Source: Viola odorata (Eukaryota > Streptophyta > Magnoliopsida > Malpighiales > Violaceae). Taken from it: DNA of 64,000 nucleotides. Positions 47,347-60,753 of the stretch are shown piece after piece. Under the pieces are notes generated by a model. It was not told the DNA's origin, made no database searches, and worked only from the letters and a program-made list of their open reading frames with translations. Location: the NCBI GenBank assembly GCA_963691705.1, contig OY829542.1:1743501-1807500 (forward strand), read 5' to 3'. How positions within the stretch are numbered: the stretch's first letter is position 1; each line of letters starts with the position of its first letter. Position numbers and translations under genes: made by a program.

Positions 47347-49454
47347 TATACTGAATTTGTCAGTATGAGTTGAGTCTCACTTCCACTTATCGAGTTTCGA
47401 GTGGGAAGTATCGAAAGAATAGAAAGCAAAGCAAAAACAAGAAAACAAAAGGTGATGGATGAGAGAAAAGGTGTGGCGTTTTGTTTTTGTTTTCGGTTTT
47501 GGTTTGCTCCAAAGGCTTCTTTTTTCTCAATATTTTCTGCCTCGTTAGGCTTCTTTGATGGTGGTGGTGGTGGTGTTAGTGGCCTTTAGCTGTAAAACAG
47601 TTGGCATACACATAACATTCCAAATTATAATGCACGCATATGATCAAGCACTTGTATTCTATATATATCAAAAGTTCAAAACAATAAACGGGACCACTGT
47701 TCAATATATATTAAATCTAAACTATATGTTAATTAATTACTTAATTAGGGCTAATTAAACACCTAATATATTTATATATTATATTATAGAAAAAGAAAGG
47801 CAATATTAAGTTAGTTAATTAAATTATTGTATTTATGATTTTTTCCCTTAATTTTTTTGTAATAAAAATGAATTAAATAAATATTATTTCATCACTCACA
47901 AGTCACCAATCATATTTTTTAGTGTAATTAAATCCTTAACATAATTTCAGAGTTTCTATAATAACTAAATATTTACGAGTTTAAATCAACCTTATCGTAG
48001 CTATGAGTTTGTAGTATAAATGATTAGTGGTGCATGTCATTTTTATAACGTAGATTGTGGATTTCATTCTTGATATTGTAACTATTGTTTTATAGTGGAA
48101 TCTCTACTGATATTTTGGTTAGTAGCAATGAATTATAAGAATCGTTGATTGGTATTTATTTAATTAGTACCGACACTCGGATTTTGAACACCATAATTAC
48201 TCACGTATGTAAATGAGATAGATATTCTCAATCAATACTGATGCACTTTAAACATAAAATAATGGAGACACCCTGACTTTCACATTCATATTGGATATTC
48301 CTTACAACTACTTTTCCTGAGTTTTTTGTTTTACTATTTATATTTCTCTCTAATTTTCTTATTTCTATTTTTCTTTTTGCAAAACTAATAAATAAATTAT
48401 TCAGAATTTTCTATCTCAGAATTCAATTTTTTCAATATTATGTGTAAGTAACCATCTTATTAGTTGAGTAATTCTTTGTATATAGGCTAAAATAAATAAA
48501 ATAAAATAAAATAAAAAATAGTGTATAATTTCTCATTGTCTAGGACAAAAATACGAACTAGAAGATAGACATTTGATATTGGTGCATAACTAATAAGCTA
48601 ATCGATCCTTAGGGTCCTTATGTTTACGCAATTGGATTTTGGTTGGGTTATCTTGAGAAAGAAGAGGGAGGTGAAGATGAAGAAAGAGAGGGGCTAGGTA
48701 AGTTTCGACATGTGAGACCCGCAAACATTGACGGGTACGAGTAGATCCCACTTTGATATGAAGAGCTTAATTTTTAATTGACTTGTCACGTCAGCGCTTT
48801 GACACATCAACAAATATTAATATTTTATTATTATTTCAATTCCACCTAGCGTATTCATAAAAATAGTTTTCGAAAATTTTTTAAATTAAATAATTGAATT
48901 TATTTAAAATATTTAGACAAACGTAAGAATCTATTTGAGACATTTATAAATGTAAAAATTTATTTGAAATAATTGCGCAAATATATAAACTAAGGTAATT
49001 TAACCTAACTAATATTTTGATACATTTAATGCACACGACACATTTTTGTTATTATGCCTTTACTCTTTAGGCCCTGAATTTGGTCCACATGCAATGGTAC
49101 ATTTTATCCAAATAAATATCAAAATTAGCTTTGCTAGATGATGGTACCTTAATTTGAGTATTATTAAGACAATAATCAAAAGATGTGAGCCGAAAAAGAA
49201 CTTGGTAAAATGTGAGCAACTAATTCAATTACCAGAAGGTACAATATGGGGGGTATAAGTGTTGATTGGGGGTAGGTGAACCTCCTACATGTCCCATCAC
49301 CATAAATTCTTGTTGGACTTACTATGTTCAACAATCTACCATTGCAAAGATGACTTCAAACAGTAGCGGCACCCGCGTATCAATCTTAAAAACTAGACTT
49401 TATAAAACTTGAGGAAATAGAGTTGCCCTTAATCATTACCGGTTTTGGTTGAAA
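47347..49454. other. Gene-free AT-rich intergenic DNA
   Basis: No gene seen. An (AAATA)n-like stretch lies at 48486-48520. The ORF at 47401-47589 has no known motif. Confidence 0.4.
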
Positions 49455-49551
49455 TGATTGCGCTTAATCCTATGAATTCCGTAGTTAAACGTGCTCGTGT
49501 GGGAGTGCTGAGAGATGGGTGCTTCAGAGTACCGAACGCTCCCACTTTTTT
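49455..49551 (+). pseudogene. Degenerate 5S rRNA-derived sequence
   Basis: The run from ATGAATTCCGTAGTTAAACG through GAGTGCTGAGAGATGGGTGC lines up with plant 5S rRNA from its middle onward. The box A region (AGTTAAGCGTGC), the intermediate element (GAGTAGTAC) and the box C region (GATGGGTGACC) can each be recognised with several changes each. The first third of the 5S gene is not recognisable and the end is diverged, so it cannot be a working gene. It could be a stray pseudogene, the LTR of a Cassandra-type TRIM, or a 5S-derived SINE. Confidence 0.6.
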
Positions 49552-49599
49552 AAAAATTGAGGGAATAGAATTGCACTTCGACCTACGCTTAATCGTAAG

Positions 49600-50280
49600 A
49601 ACTCTACTTAAGTCATATTAATTTCCTACAAATCATAAATCATAAACGTATGATATTTCTATTTGTTTTTATATGACACTTATATCAAAAGTATCAAACC
49701 ACAACAAACCAATGCATAAAATTGAGCACAAGTATACGTGTATTTGCCATTTTCTTACGATGTCCATATTAATAAGACGAGAGCTACGTGACATTTAACA
49801 TAGAAGAGAACATAGGAAAGAAAAAATAAAAATCTTCTCGTTTGATGTGGAAAATAAATTCAGCAAATTAATAAAATTGAAAACGGAAAATAATTCGTCA
49901 TTATTTATTTTTCTTCGGGACAGGGATGCCCGTCACTGCACGGCATAAAATGAGAGTGGTAGTTGTTGCCAAGTACCACCTGATCCTAAATTTTACTCCT
50001 CTGACAGTCTGACCGACTAGTAGCTAGGGCCCTTGTGGCAAAATCTTAAATATATCCACCATACCTATACAATTCGATATCTCTTCCCATAAAAAATTGA
50101 CACATATTATCTTTTAACTAATATGATAAGAAATATTTGGAGTTTATAAATTCTATATTATGTTACATTTTTTTTCTTTATTTACACGAATATAACGCAA
50201 TAATTTTCACCTGTTAATTTATTATGTGGAGAGGTACTAAATGGTAGGTACTTTCGATGTACATATAAACCACCCTTTGC
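49600..50280. other. Gene-free AT-rich intergenic DNA
   Basis: No gene recognised. Confidence 0.35.
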
Positions 50281-50286
50281 ATACTA

Positions 50287-50564
50287 CTCTCTCCGTTTTT
50301 TATTATATGCCGTATAAGAGATTTCAAATTTTAAAAAATGAATGTCGTTTTTGCTAAAATTTTAGATATCTATGCTAATTTTCTTTTCAAATTACTATTA
50401 TACCCCTAATTAATAGCAAGCGAGAGTAATTAGGGAGCCTAATTTATTATTTTTATAGGGTTAAAAATGTAGTAAACAAATTTGTTATTAATGGAAATCA
50501 ATAATCACATTAATATAATATTTGTGAATTTTAAAAAACGACGTACAATAATAAACAGAATGAG
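50287..50564. mobile_element. Degenerate CTCTCTCCG-end MITE
   Basis: Left end CTCTCTCCGTTTTTTATTAT, right end TTGTGAATTTTAAAAAACG through ATAATAAACAGAATGAG, with TA at both borders (50285-50286, 50565-50566). The inverted repeat is imperfect over about 50 bp. Confidence 0.5.
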
Positions 50565-50569
50565 TACTA

Positions 50570-52874
50570 ATTAATAGCAAAATCTGCAGATTAACATTTA
50601 ATTTTTTAAACCAAAAGTGGCTAATTAATTAATTAAGATGGTTTATACTAACGTGATGGGAGAGGTCTCTTTCATCCAATTAGTCCGTGTCACAATATGT
50701 GATGGATTTTAATGTCGTTGTGCCCACGCCAATCTATACACTCACACATAATAATCAAATTGATGTCTCATTTTTCAAACATTGCACACCAAAACGCGTA
50801 CACAATACAAATTTTGCGACTGATAAGAAAAAATAATTAGTTGTCGTTTTTAAAGAAAATAACGAATTAATTGTTTATTTTTAATTTTTAAAATAATTAA
50901 GAGTAATTGTTCACATAATTGTCTCTAAATATCCTTAATTACTTTATAATTGGCCTAAAAAATGTTGCAATTTGGTTGGCTGAAAATTTAAAAAATGACA
51001 GTCATTTCTTGGAATAAAAAACGTCAAAATTTGGTTGGCCGAAAATTTAAAATATATTGCTGGTATATTTTTTATTATCACTTCATAATTGACCGACTAA
51101 TAATTACCTTCATTCCTGAAAAAACTGGAAAAAAATAACTAAAAATATTTGGAGCAAGTAATTAGTTTTTTTTTCCACGTATTGTATAATTTTGTTGAAA
51201 TAGTGAGTTAATAAAAAAGTCATAAATATTGAGAACAACTAAATATCATGAAACCAATTAGTAATGGCAAAAATTGACTTTGTAGGTAGAGTCGTTTTGC
51301 TTAGTAGGAAATGGGACATGGGGGAAGAACTCAAATTGAAAGGCTTTGGACGAACTGAAGGAGGTCATGGATGTGGCCGAAGAAGTCAACAGGTTTGTTA
51401 CCAGTAGATCAGTAGTGTACTTATTTCGTCTCGAATTAAATGATATTTTTGAATTTTTATTTGTGTCAAATTAAATAACGTTTGATTATTTTTTATGTGA
51501 CTTTTTGTCTAATATTACTAACTTACTCCTTATTTTTCAAGCGAAATAATTAGTGAGAGTAATAAAATAAGTAAATTAGAATAAAACAAGAAGATACTAA
51601 CGTCAAATATAAACTTTAAAAAAATATGAAAAATGATTTTTATTGGTATGTGTAAAACATCGAAAAAGTCGTTTAATTTAAAATGATCTAGGTCCAATAT
51701 TAATTACGTCAAAATTCTCAAATTAAGAGTATAGCTTCAGAAAATCTCAAAACGTAGCTCGTGTGTGGTAGTAATTGGGTTCCAATTGAGCATTGGAAGC
51801 AACGGCAGCAGAGGATATTTAGGGATTAGGATATGACGTGGATATTGCCGGCCGCTCAATAATAATGTGGGCTAAAAGTCAAAAATTTAGGTGAAGATTG
51901 CTATGAAAACCATTTCTTTATTTATTTTAAAATAAAAATAATAAAAGAAAACAATTCCCTTATCTATTTGTTTTAACCTGGTTTTTGGGTTGGGATACTC
52001 TACTCTTCATGCCATGCGTGCAGCCAATCACAACATAACATGGACAGGCCAAAGGAAGCAGAGGCTGAGCTGTACTTAGCAGTATAGTACTAGGTTAGGT
52101 TGGTAACTGCTCATCTCTTTTCCTTTGGTTATGTCGGCTTTGGATTTTACGCACGTTTTAATTTTCTTTTACAGTCATCTCATTGACTTTATACTCCTAC
52201 CACTATTAGTATGTTATTCGGTGAAACATCCGACGTTACGTAAAGAGTAATGTTAGAGGTACTAATACTTTTATTAATATTTTTATTAAATATAATATAC
52301 ATTCATCAATTATCATTATATTCACTTTGTCATATATTTAAAGTAAAAAATAAAAAATAAACTGTCATTTATGATGCACTTCCTACAAAGCCTAGTGGTA
52401 TTCTTATTTTTGACCAAATTTTGTTAGTGAATAAAGATTTGCTTAAAAAAACAAAAAAAAATTGGAAGATGATAATAGAGAACTTTGTTTTGAGAAAGTC
52501 CAAACTTGAGTGGAACGCACCATTTCATAATACAACCAGTCTTCGAGTTTTCTAATCATCTCCTGCTATGTCCATTCCCAGTTCTTCTTTACATCATAAT
52601 AAACCTGCTAAGCAACTGCTGAATTACATGAAAACTCCTCTACTAATTTTAATATATTTTGCCCGATGTACTTCCGACAGTCGTAAATGGGAGAGGAGGA
52701 TTGATCTAATACTATTTTGTGTGGGCTGATGCATCTCCAAGTCTCTGATAACAAAAACTAGGCATCCAAATTATAATTTTGTATTCTAATGAGACATTTA
52801 AACCATCTGGTACAAAGAATGCATATAATCGGCTTCGGGTACATGGGAAATGGGCTCATTTTAGTGAAGGCAGT
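50570..52874. other. Intergenic DNA downstream of the RRM gene
   Basis: Includes a weak further TIR-like pair, TTTCGTCTCGAATTAAATGA at 51425 with AAAGTCGTTTAATTTAAAAT at 51665, of the same general kind as the CTCCCTCC elements. The 3' untranslated region of the RRM gene probably lies above about 52500. No other gene. Confidence 0.4.
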
Positions 52875-55267
52875 TTACCTCGGCTTCCTCCGCATTCCCA
52901 TTCGCGATTTTGCATATCTGGGTTTTGTTAAGCAAACATTTGCTACAAACATAACAACCAACAAACAATGATATGAATACTAATAAGTCGGTAAAGTTTT
53001 ATCGATGCACTGATAAAGGATACTCCAACCGCATACCCTCCCCTCCTATTGATGAGTAGAGAACCGTGCCCTGTAGATGGTTTAGGGCTCCAGTTGAGCA
53101 AGCAGTATCCTGCACGAATAGTAGCTTATGTTTGTCAGAGCACGAATCACCGCGGCAGCTTTTTCAGCTTAATTGGTACCAAGTCAATCATAAAGCAAAG
53201 ATGTAGAGCTGTTAGCAAACTCCTTTAGCAGAGAAAGGATGAAAAACATGGAATGAAAGGAGCAAAGCTTGTAGAAACAGAGCGCCAATCAAGTACCTGA
53301 AAATCAACAAATGCAACTGGAGACCCATATGTACCCTGCATCTTCAACTTCAAAAACCCAGGGCATCTGACGCAAACAACCAATCAATGGAATAATACAC
53401 CTCAAGCATAGGACACACAACTAATTAACAAGTGCTTACGTTGAAAATACTTGAATTAGCTCTTGCTCTGTACAATTTGGCCCCAGATTAGCAACAAAGA
53501 TTGTTGGACATGGGGGTGCTGAAGAGTTATTCTGTCAATTTCAGAGAATAGATGGTTCAGAACATGGACAAATTTTTGTGGTAACACCCTATTCACTATT
53601 AAATGGACACACAACAGCATAAAGCACATGCAAGCTACGACAATGAGTAAACATTGAAATAGAATTGTACAGCACAAAACTAACTGAATTATGCAACTGT
53701 ACAGCACAAACCCTAGCAAAACTGGTAGGATTTTAAAAATAGTAATTGGGATTAAAGTAGGGACGAGTAACATGAGGGACGAATGCGGACACAAAATGAA
53801 ACTAGTGAAGAGTACTCTTACCGATTTTGCAGATGTTGGCTCATTTGCAGCTCGACCATTAAAATTCCCATGACTGAAAATTTGAAACAGAAAATACAAC
53901 TTAGATAACTAGAAAAGTTCATAAAAGAAGTTTAAGAAAGTGTTTGCTGTACTCCAACTCCAGGTAACAGGGCGTGCAGTAACTGCTTTTACCTAGCCCT
54001 TTCAGCTAGAAGTAATCACATCTCAAATTCAAAACATGTGCTAATCAAGTTAGAAATAGCCACTTCCAAGTGAAAAAGATGTGCTCAAGTAGTGCAGATG
54101 ACCTTTGTGCAGGTGGATAACCAATCGTGTTGTAAGCAGAATTACCCATTCCAGGCAAGTGAACGCTGCCAGAACCTGCTTGTGCCCAAGCGTGGAAAAC
54201 ATGTGCGATGTGAGCTTTTAGAAAAATGTGTCCTTCACGTGACTAAGCAATTGATTTGTTGTGCAAACTAGGAGCACTCCAATAGAGAAAATGCACCGTA
54301 TAATCTAAGCCAATAGCCATCATAAGCAAACACACTTACCCAAATCAGGAGCGACCATCGAAAATGAAGTGGATCCCCTAGCTTTCTTATCCGAATCATG
54401 CCATTCATCATCTAATCCTCAAAATAATAAGGCACGCAGAATTCAATATGACTGAATCAGAAATATTCACAAAAACACATGGAAGTAACCAAACAATAGA
54501 CCTGTTCTTGCGCGCTTAGATCTGGAATTAGATTTTGCAAGATCAATAAATATTGTCGACCCTTTCTCAAGATCAAAAACCATCCCCTGAAAACAAAATT
54601 CACAACAAAGAGACTTTCTTAGCAACACTAGCGTCATCTCTATGTACAACACTTGCATCATATCCAGTTGCAGTTCCCCAACACACTAATTTTCAGTTAT
54701 CCTAAACAAAAAAACACAAAACAAAAACAAAGACAATTAACGCATATGAAATGAAACATCTTACATTCAACGCGTGCAATGCCGCAACTGCCGATTGCTG
54801 ATCCACGAACGTAGCAAAAGCAAACGGCTACAAAACACGCTAATTCCACGTCAGCAGATGAAGAATTCTGGTTCAGTTTACTAAAAAGCTGATATAGTCT
54901 AAACAGAGAGTTTCTGATGTGGACGAACCTGTGAGGTTTGAGTCGGCGTACGGAGGTGAGAGGACTCGTAGCCAGGGAATTCGCGGAAGAGGTTATAGAT
55001 TTCGCGAGGCTTGACGTCATCAGGGAGGCCGGCGACGAACAGAGTGCGGACTTGATCATGAGTCGCGAGTGGGATGTACGGAGCCACGTAGGAGGCGTAT
55101 GGTGGAGGAGCTGCAGGTTGGTGCTCCGGGATGTATGGGAGATGAGCTAAGGGAGGAGGCGGAGCTGCAGCTAAAGGCGGAGGTTGCGGTTGGTAGTAAG
55201 AGGGGTAATGAGCCGCTGGCGGCGGTGGATGTGGTGGTGGGTAGTATGCAGCCATGTGATCCTCCAT
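52875..55267 (-). CDS. Two-RRM RNA-binding protein with proline-rich N-terminus
   Basis: RNA-binding protein of the plant RRM family related to yeast WHI3 and animal RBPMS; target RNAs are unknown. Ten exons join in frame (minus): 55267-54929, 54827-54765, 54586-54502, 54417-54340, 54178-54103, 53873-53822, 53531-53440, 53366-53297, 53109-53024 and 52917-52875, giving 327 residues. Residues 5-66 are Pro/Tyr/Ala-rich. RRM1 (about 72-158) has RNP2 LFVAGLP and RNP1 PFAFATFV. A hydrophilic linker with [11 protein letters not shown] follows. RRM2 (about 238-318) has RNP2 IFVANLG and RNP1 PVAFVDF and ends [16 protein letters not shown]. The last exon was chosen because it restores this basic tail; reading through the previous donor gives a different end. 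The ATG at 55267 is preferred to an in-frame one at 55402. I do not assign a gene symbol. Confidence 0.92.
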
Positions 55268-56085
55268 TGAAAAAAAGAAATAGAGGAAAAAAAAACGAGC
55301 CCTATAAAAATCGGTTTCTGTTTTTAATTGCGCGAGTGGCCTTAGCGTAGAGTTCGTGAGGCCCATTAGCGACGGTGACAGTTGAATTTGGCTGGACGAC
55401 ACGACGTCGGCAACGGTGCGAAAGTATAGTTCTCACTAAAATTTGCAGCAAACTTGGTTTATATGAGCAATTCAACACTCTCTTATACTAAGTGAGAATT
55501 TAGTGGTCCAACAAAATTACAGTTGTGGCAAAATTAACTACAAGCGACAATAATGACTAATTAACACGAGTAATTCGACACTTGGGAAAAAATACACGGA
55601 TTGAAACAAGTGAAACGTTAGTAGTTTCATATTTTTTTTGGTCAAAAAATTAAAAAAAAATATCAAAGTTAGCAGTTTGATAGTAGAGGTTATATATCAA
55701 AGTTGGCAGTTTGATAGAATATAATTTTGTAACGGTAATTGAGAATAATAAAATGGTAATGGTAATGGTAATTTGGAGATAATTTCTTCACACACATAAT
55801 TCCAAATCATATTATAGAAATTGCCAAAACGCAGGTCCAGTGTTAGATTTCTAACTGATATAAACACCATTAGGTAACCTGGCAGACAGGTTTACAAGAG
55901 TAATGTAACTTATCAACACGGTAAAATTCGAATTACAAAACGAGTACCATCAGTTCCAAGTTCCAGCCATGCAGAGTGCCAACCATTTCCAGCAAAAGCA
56001 ATGTTTAACAATACACAAGTATGCGCAACTGTCGGTGTAACCAGGCACCATCAACAAACTAGATATGGTAGATTTCCCCCCTTCT
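55268..56085. other. Intergenic DNA between RRM and SCE1 genes
   Basis: This 818-bp stretch holds the RRM gene promoter and the SCE1 3' untranslated region (both genes on the minus strand). Near 55657-55722 a segment ATATCAAAGTTAGCAGTTTG is directly repeated. GGTAAT is repeated four times at 55755-55772. No gene. Confidence 0.4.
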
Positions 56086-58281
56086 TTAGAGAATAGGTGG
56101 GTACTGTTTAGCTTGCATACGCACCCTTTTCTTGTACTCCACAGCATCCTGCATAAAATCAATTCCACATACATTTTTCATTAAAGTGATGCACCGAGAA
56201 CTTGGAAATTCTGCTTCAACTTTCAACCCAAAATGAAAATGGTTTTCAAATTTTCTGTTTTCCACTTGTTTTCCTTTTGATAACTTGGGATTTTTGTATC
56301 TTAAATCTATTAAAAATATAATCAAATCCTTATGTCGAGTTGAGATGATGTAGAGAACAACAGTTACTTCAAAATTCAATGACATCCCTAGAGAAAAATT
56401 GTACACATAAGCTAAATAGAGATCAGCACACCTGGATAAAAAGATGATAACCCTCAGTCTGCGCAGGATCCGAAGGATTTGGCTGGTCCAGTAAATCCTG
56501 AATTCCCACAAGAATCTGCTTCACTGTGATGGCAGGTCTCCATCCCTACATTAACCAAGAACATGCTAAAAAGCATTACGACCAATAGTCGCACATGCCA
56601 GCATAGAAACTGGAAAACTTCACCAGGGGACACAGAAAGTACATACGCTGTCCTCATTAAGGATTGACAGGCAAACAGTTCCAGAGGGGTAGACATTAGG
56701 GTGGAAGAAACCTTGAGGAAATTTACACTTTGGTGGTTTGCTAGGATAGTCCTCACTAAAGTGGAGTGTAAGTGGGAAAAAGCCACCCTCCCAATCAGTC
56801 TGTAAAACCATGATGCGACACATGATAACAAAATTGGTCATTCTTCCAAACTTCACAAAAATCTATGGTAGCAGATGGAAACAAGATAACAAATATCCAT
56901 CCTATCCATTTTGTGTTTCCTTCACTTAACTTTCACAGAGATGTCAACCGGTCACCCAAAAATAAGTGAATTTATGTTACCAAGAAAATTACTCTGAATA
57001 GGCAATCCAACCCAAATCAAGGATGAACTAATCAGTGCTAAGACTTATAATGAACATCCACACTTGGTGCAGGCTGCATGCTTATGATTAAATCCTTAGG
57101 ATGATAGATAAATAAATTTAACCATGCAAAATAGAAGCAACTTAACAGTTGTTCAAGGATTCAAGCACAATCCAGACATACTCACAAAAAAACCGACTCT
57201 AGAACAGATTCTCTGATTCCAACTCCAAAAGCTTAGGGAGAACCATACAAGAGCACTCCTAAACCATCAACAAATGAATAAAACTGAACCACAATAAATT
57301 TGAGCATCCAATATTGACCACTGAGCCCGAATGAAAATACCTCTTCTCAGTGCTCTCGTGTTAATGACTGATGGAGAGAAATTCAAGCCCAATTCTTTTT
57401 TTCCTGAAAACTTTAAACTTTAATGCAGTACAACATCCATTTTTATGTTGCTCTTCACCAAGTCAATCTCAAATCTTTACCAGACTTTGTGCAATGAAGC
57501 ATCTCTCATGTTAAAAATACACAATCTGAACACAAACCACACCCTATTAATACTGTCCATAGTGGCAGAAATAAATGGTAAACACACTATCAGATTTTTC
57601 ATGAGAACCAGAGAGAGAATACCACCGCACAACAGCGATAGGCCTCACCTCCACTTCACACTCACACAGTTTGGCCTTAATAAAACCTTCCATGCATCAT
57701 CATACAAGTGGAACTGATGTATTAATACTCATGAAAATATATACGCAAACATGATTTTAACTTGATGTGTGACCATTATGGTGTGGTATTAGTTAACAGA
57801 GCAAAATGAAAAGGATTTTTTATGCGAGCCAATCATCAAAGTTCGCATCTTTCTCACACAAATCACCAAAAGCAGAACAATCAAACAAAATCGGACCCAT
57901 ATCCCTCATGAGTCCAGGGTACAGGAGATCAGGCAATTTCATAACTTTATCATAATCAGCATGAAATGAATAAGTCTAACACTCACTCCGGCTTTGCCAG
58001 GAATCGTGCAATGCCAAACCATCAAATTCATCGTCCCATCAGGCGAGTTCTCTGGCTTCGCCACAAAACCCTAAACAAAACCACCCAAAAAAGAATTAAA
58101 AGTCTAAATTGGGAAAGCAAAATGCAAAACAAAATCACAAAAAAGAAAACCCATAACTAGAAACGCAAGGAAGGCACAAAAACTTAAAATCTACAATCTA
58201 GAAAAAACGAACATGTGGGTGGTTTTTGCGCCAAGCTTTCCTTTCCTCTGCAAGACGACCACGCGCGATTCCTCCAGACAT
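56086..58281 (-). CDS. SCE1: SUMO-conjugating enzyme E2 (SCE1/UBC9)
   Basis: Takes SUMO from the E1 enzyme as a thioester and passes it to lysines in target proteins, alone or with an E3, mainly in the nucleus. Five exons join in frame (minus): 58281-58213, 58070-57987, 56799-56647, 56545-56432 and 56148-56086, giving 160 residues, exactly the usual length. Start [20 protein letters not shown] is the SUMO E2 N-terminus with its basic SUMO-binding face. The UBC fold carries the HPNV motif and active-site Cys94 in [11 protein letters not shown]. Further conserved blocks are [20 protein letters not shown] and the C-terminal helix [14 protein letters not shown]. The SUMO E2-specific GGFFPL loop insertion is present. 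Everything needed for activity is intact. The second intron (1187 bp) is the longest and holds no recognised feature. Confidence 0.97.
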
Positions 58282-58437
58282 TGCTTCCTTCCTCTCTCTC
58301 TCTCTAGAACTTTCTCTGTTGCAGCTTCGCTCTTGCTTTCTCAAATCAAATGGAATACAAATGGAGGATGAGGTTTTGTGGAAGTGGGAAATCTATGCGT
58401 CGCCTACTACGACTTGCTTTCCTTTCTTCCCTTTTTT

Positions 58438-58455
58438 GTCTTATAAATAAATATA
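58438..58455 (-). promoter_or_regulatory. Possible TATA box of SCE1
   Basis: On the minus strand TATATTTATTTATAAGAC lies about 160 bp above the SCE1 ATG, followed by a C/T-rich leader with a CT run (plus-strand 58290-58305). Spacing fits a TATA box with a leader of about 130 bases. Confidence 0.45.
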
Positions 58456-58459
58456 TACA

Positions 58460-60750
58460 CGTATTAAATTATTTTATTATATAGTGTACTATTTATTTAT
58501 TTTTGTACGGTGAGATTTGATTTGGGAATGGAGCGAGTCGCCAGGAGCCGTTGGCTTGGTTTGCTAGGTGCTTCCTGCTTTGTCCCTTTCATGTTTTTGA
58601 CTTTTTGTATATAAGTTTTCATTTTCCTGCTCAAAAAAGAATAAAAAAAACCAGAATTGGTTTGATGTCGAGTCAGTAAATGTTGTGTTTCAGGTTCGAG
58701 TATACGAAATGGAGCAAAATATGTTGAGAAATTTATCATTTGAGAATTAATATGTGTATGGATGTAAAAAAATTATAACTACTCATTTGTATTTCTAGCT
58801 AATGACCATTTATTTACACCGCGTCGACTCACTAAATGATTTGTCCCATGAAATTAAAAAACAAAAGTAAAAAAAGATAAAAATATATCCTTATTTAAAA
58901 AAAGAAGAGTCCTACATGTCTTATTGGTAGGTACACTTCATGACATATGGCCCATGATAAAATTCAATTTAGAATATTTCAGTTTTTTCTTCTTCTCACA
59001 TTTCCTTTTTCCCTTTTATGGGGTATTAGCTTAAGACCGACGCAGCAACAGCTATACGTTGATTAGGACAAGTCCTACACGTGAAGATGGAGGATTATTT
59101 TATGGCCGTAAAATTAATCTCGTTCGAGTATCATAAGGTCTCTAAACGGGTGATTTTTTCAGTATAATTTTTCTCAATTTTTAAAATTCGAACTCGAGAT
59201 TTTAGTGTGAATAAATCTCTTACTACTTGGTGCTTTCTACTGTGATATAACGTCATTTTAAATTAATTGTCGTATCACAAATTGACCATTAGATCTATTC
59301 AATAGTATAAATTTTATAATTTGTAAAATTATTAATTAGTCATTAAATCTATTCAACGACATCACAATTCAAATAACAGTATTATAAAAATTTAGAAATT
59401 CCATTCCTTACTCTACAATAAAATGAACTCTCATGATTTACCTCATACTCATAAAAAATACACTGCACTCATTAGTGGGTTCTATTTACATTGATTGAGT
59501 TATTACAAAATAAAATAATTAAATATAACAATTACTTTGTACAGTTTTTAATCAAATGTGCAAATGTACGTAGTGTTGTACATTGTTATATGTATGCGTG
59601 TAGTTGGTGTTTTGAGTTACAAGTTAGAAAGATCGAGTTGCTGGAAGGATGGTTTTGATGATCTAGATGAGTTCATAAGCAAAACCGAAAATAAACAAGA
59701 AATTTTATACGAATGCGAGGATTAAAACAATCATGAAGGATTTAATTATATATTTTTAAGAATATTAGTACTAAATTAACTAATAAATAATTGTTAAGAA
59801 ATAAAAGATGCAAGCAATTCTGTCTTTCGAACCCATTTCTACATGTGCACTAAATCTATTAGAAATAATTGTTTGCTCCACTTTATATAGAAACAATAAA
59901 AAGTTAAAGCCCGACCTAAAAGCCCAAAGTTTGTTTAAGGTCGAGATAAGACTCTAAAATAAGCCCAAGAACATACTGAACTAAACTTAGGCTTGAAGGG
60001 GAAAAAACAATGGGCCTACATAGCCTAAATCTAGTCCGACTCATCCATTTATTAGGCCTACCAGTAAAAGAATGCAATTTACTCAACAAAAAAAGAAAAA
60101 GAAGTAAGGAGAACTGATCCTCCTCTACCACCGAGCACACATGCAGAAGGTAAAGGTGCCCTAGTGTTTAATTTTGATTTTCCAAATCGCTACTCTTTGA
60201 ATTGTTTCGTTTTTTATGAGTCAGAGGCAGATTCAATGATTTTACTGCAACTTATGTTGTTTACAATGCTTGGTTCGCCCTCCTTATTGCTTGTTTCTGC
60301 CTTTCGCAAACTTGGTTTGCTTGAAACAAACAGAAGATCCAAAAAAAATGGGAACTTTAATAAATATTTTTGCTTTTGTTGTTATATATGCTTAATTTAG
60401 ATTCTATTAATGAAATGAACTCAACTTCTTACTCCCCCTCAGCTCTTCCATGTACACCGTTGCTGCCGACGTCGCCTTTTGGTGGGTTCTAAACAAAGAC
60501 AGAATATCGCCGTAGAAAACTATCCTTAGCTACACCAACACTCAAAGAAATTTATTCAATTACAACAATAAACCTCCTTGTGATCACGAAAACTACGGGG
60601 TTAAGAGAAATTTGAGCAACCAATCAAGTCCGATTGACATCCTCAACCACCCAGCTCTCCTCAGTCGTGGCCACAGTAATTTCCTTAGTTTATTATTTTG
60701 TAAGCCACATTGCCGCATTACCGCCTAATTTATAAATCATTAGACATTAA
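58460..60750. other. Gene-free AT-rich intergenic DNA
   Basis: No coding exon or RNA gene recognised. Near 59100-59140 a TTAATCTCGTTCGAGTATCA segment is the reverse complement of the motif repeated at 12722-13600. Between 59905 and 60065 GGCCTA, AGCCCA and AAGCCCGACC-type words recur, as in old repeats. Confidence 0.4.
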
Positions 60751-60753
60751 CAG

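Noticed and set aside
55268..55402. In-frame 45-residue N-terminal extension of the RRM protein
   Set aside because: The stretch is hydrophobic and Phe-rich just before the MEDHM start and has no relation to the proline-rich N-terminus; it reads as translated 5' leader.
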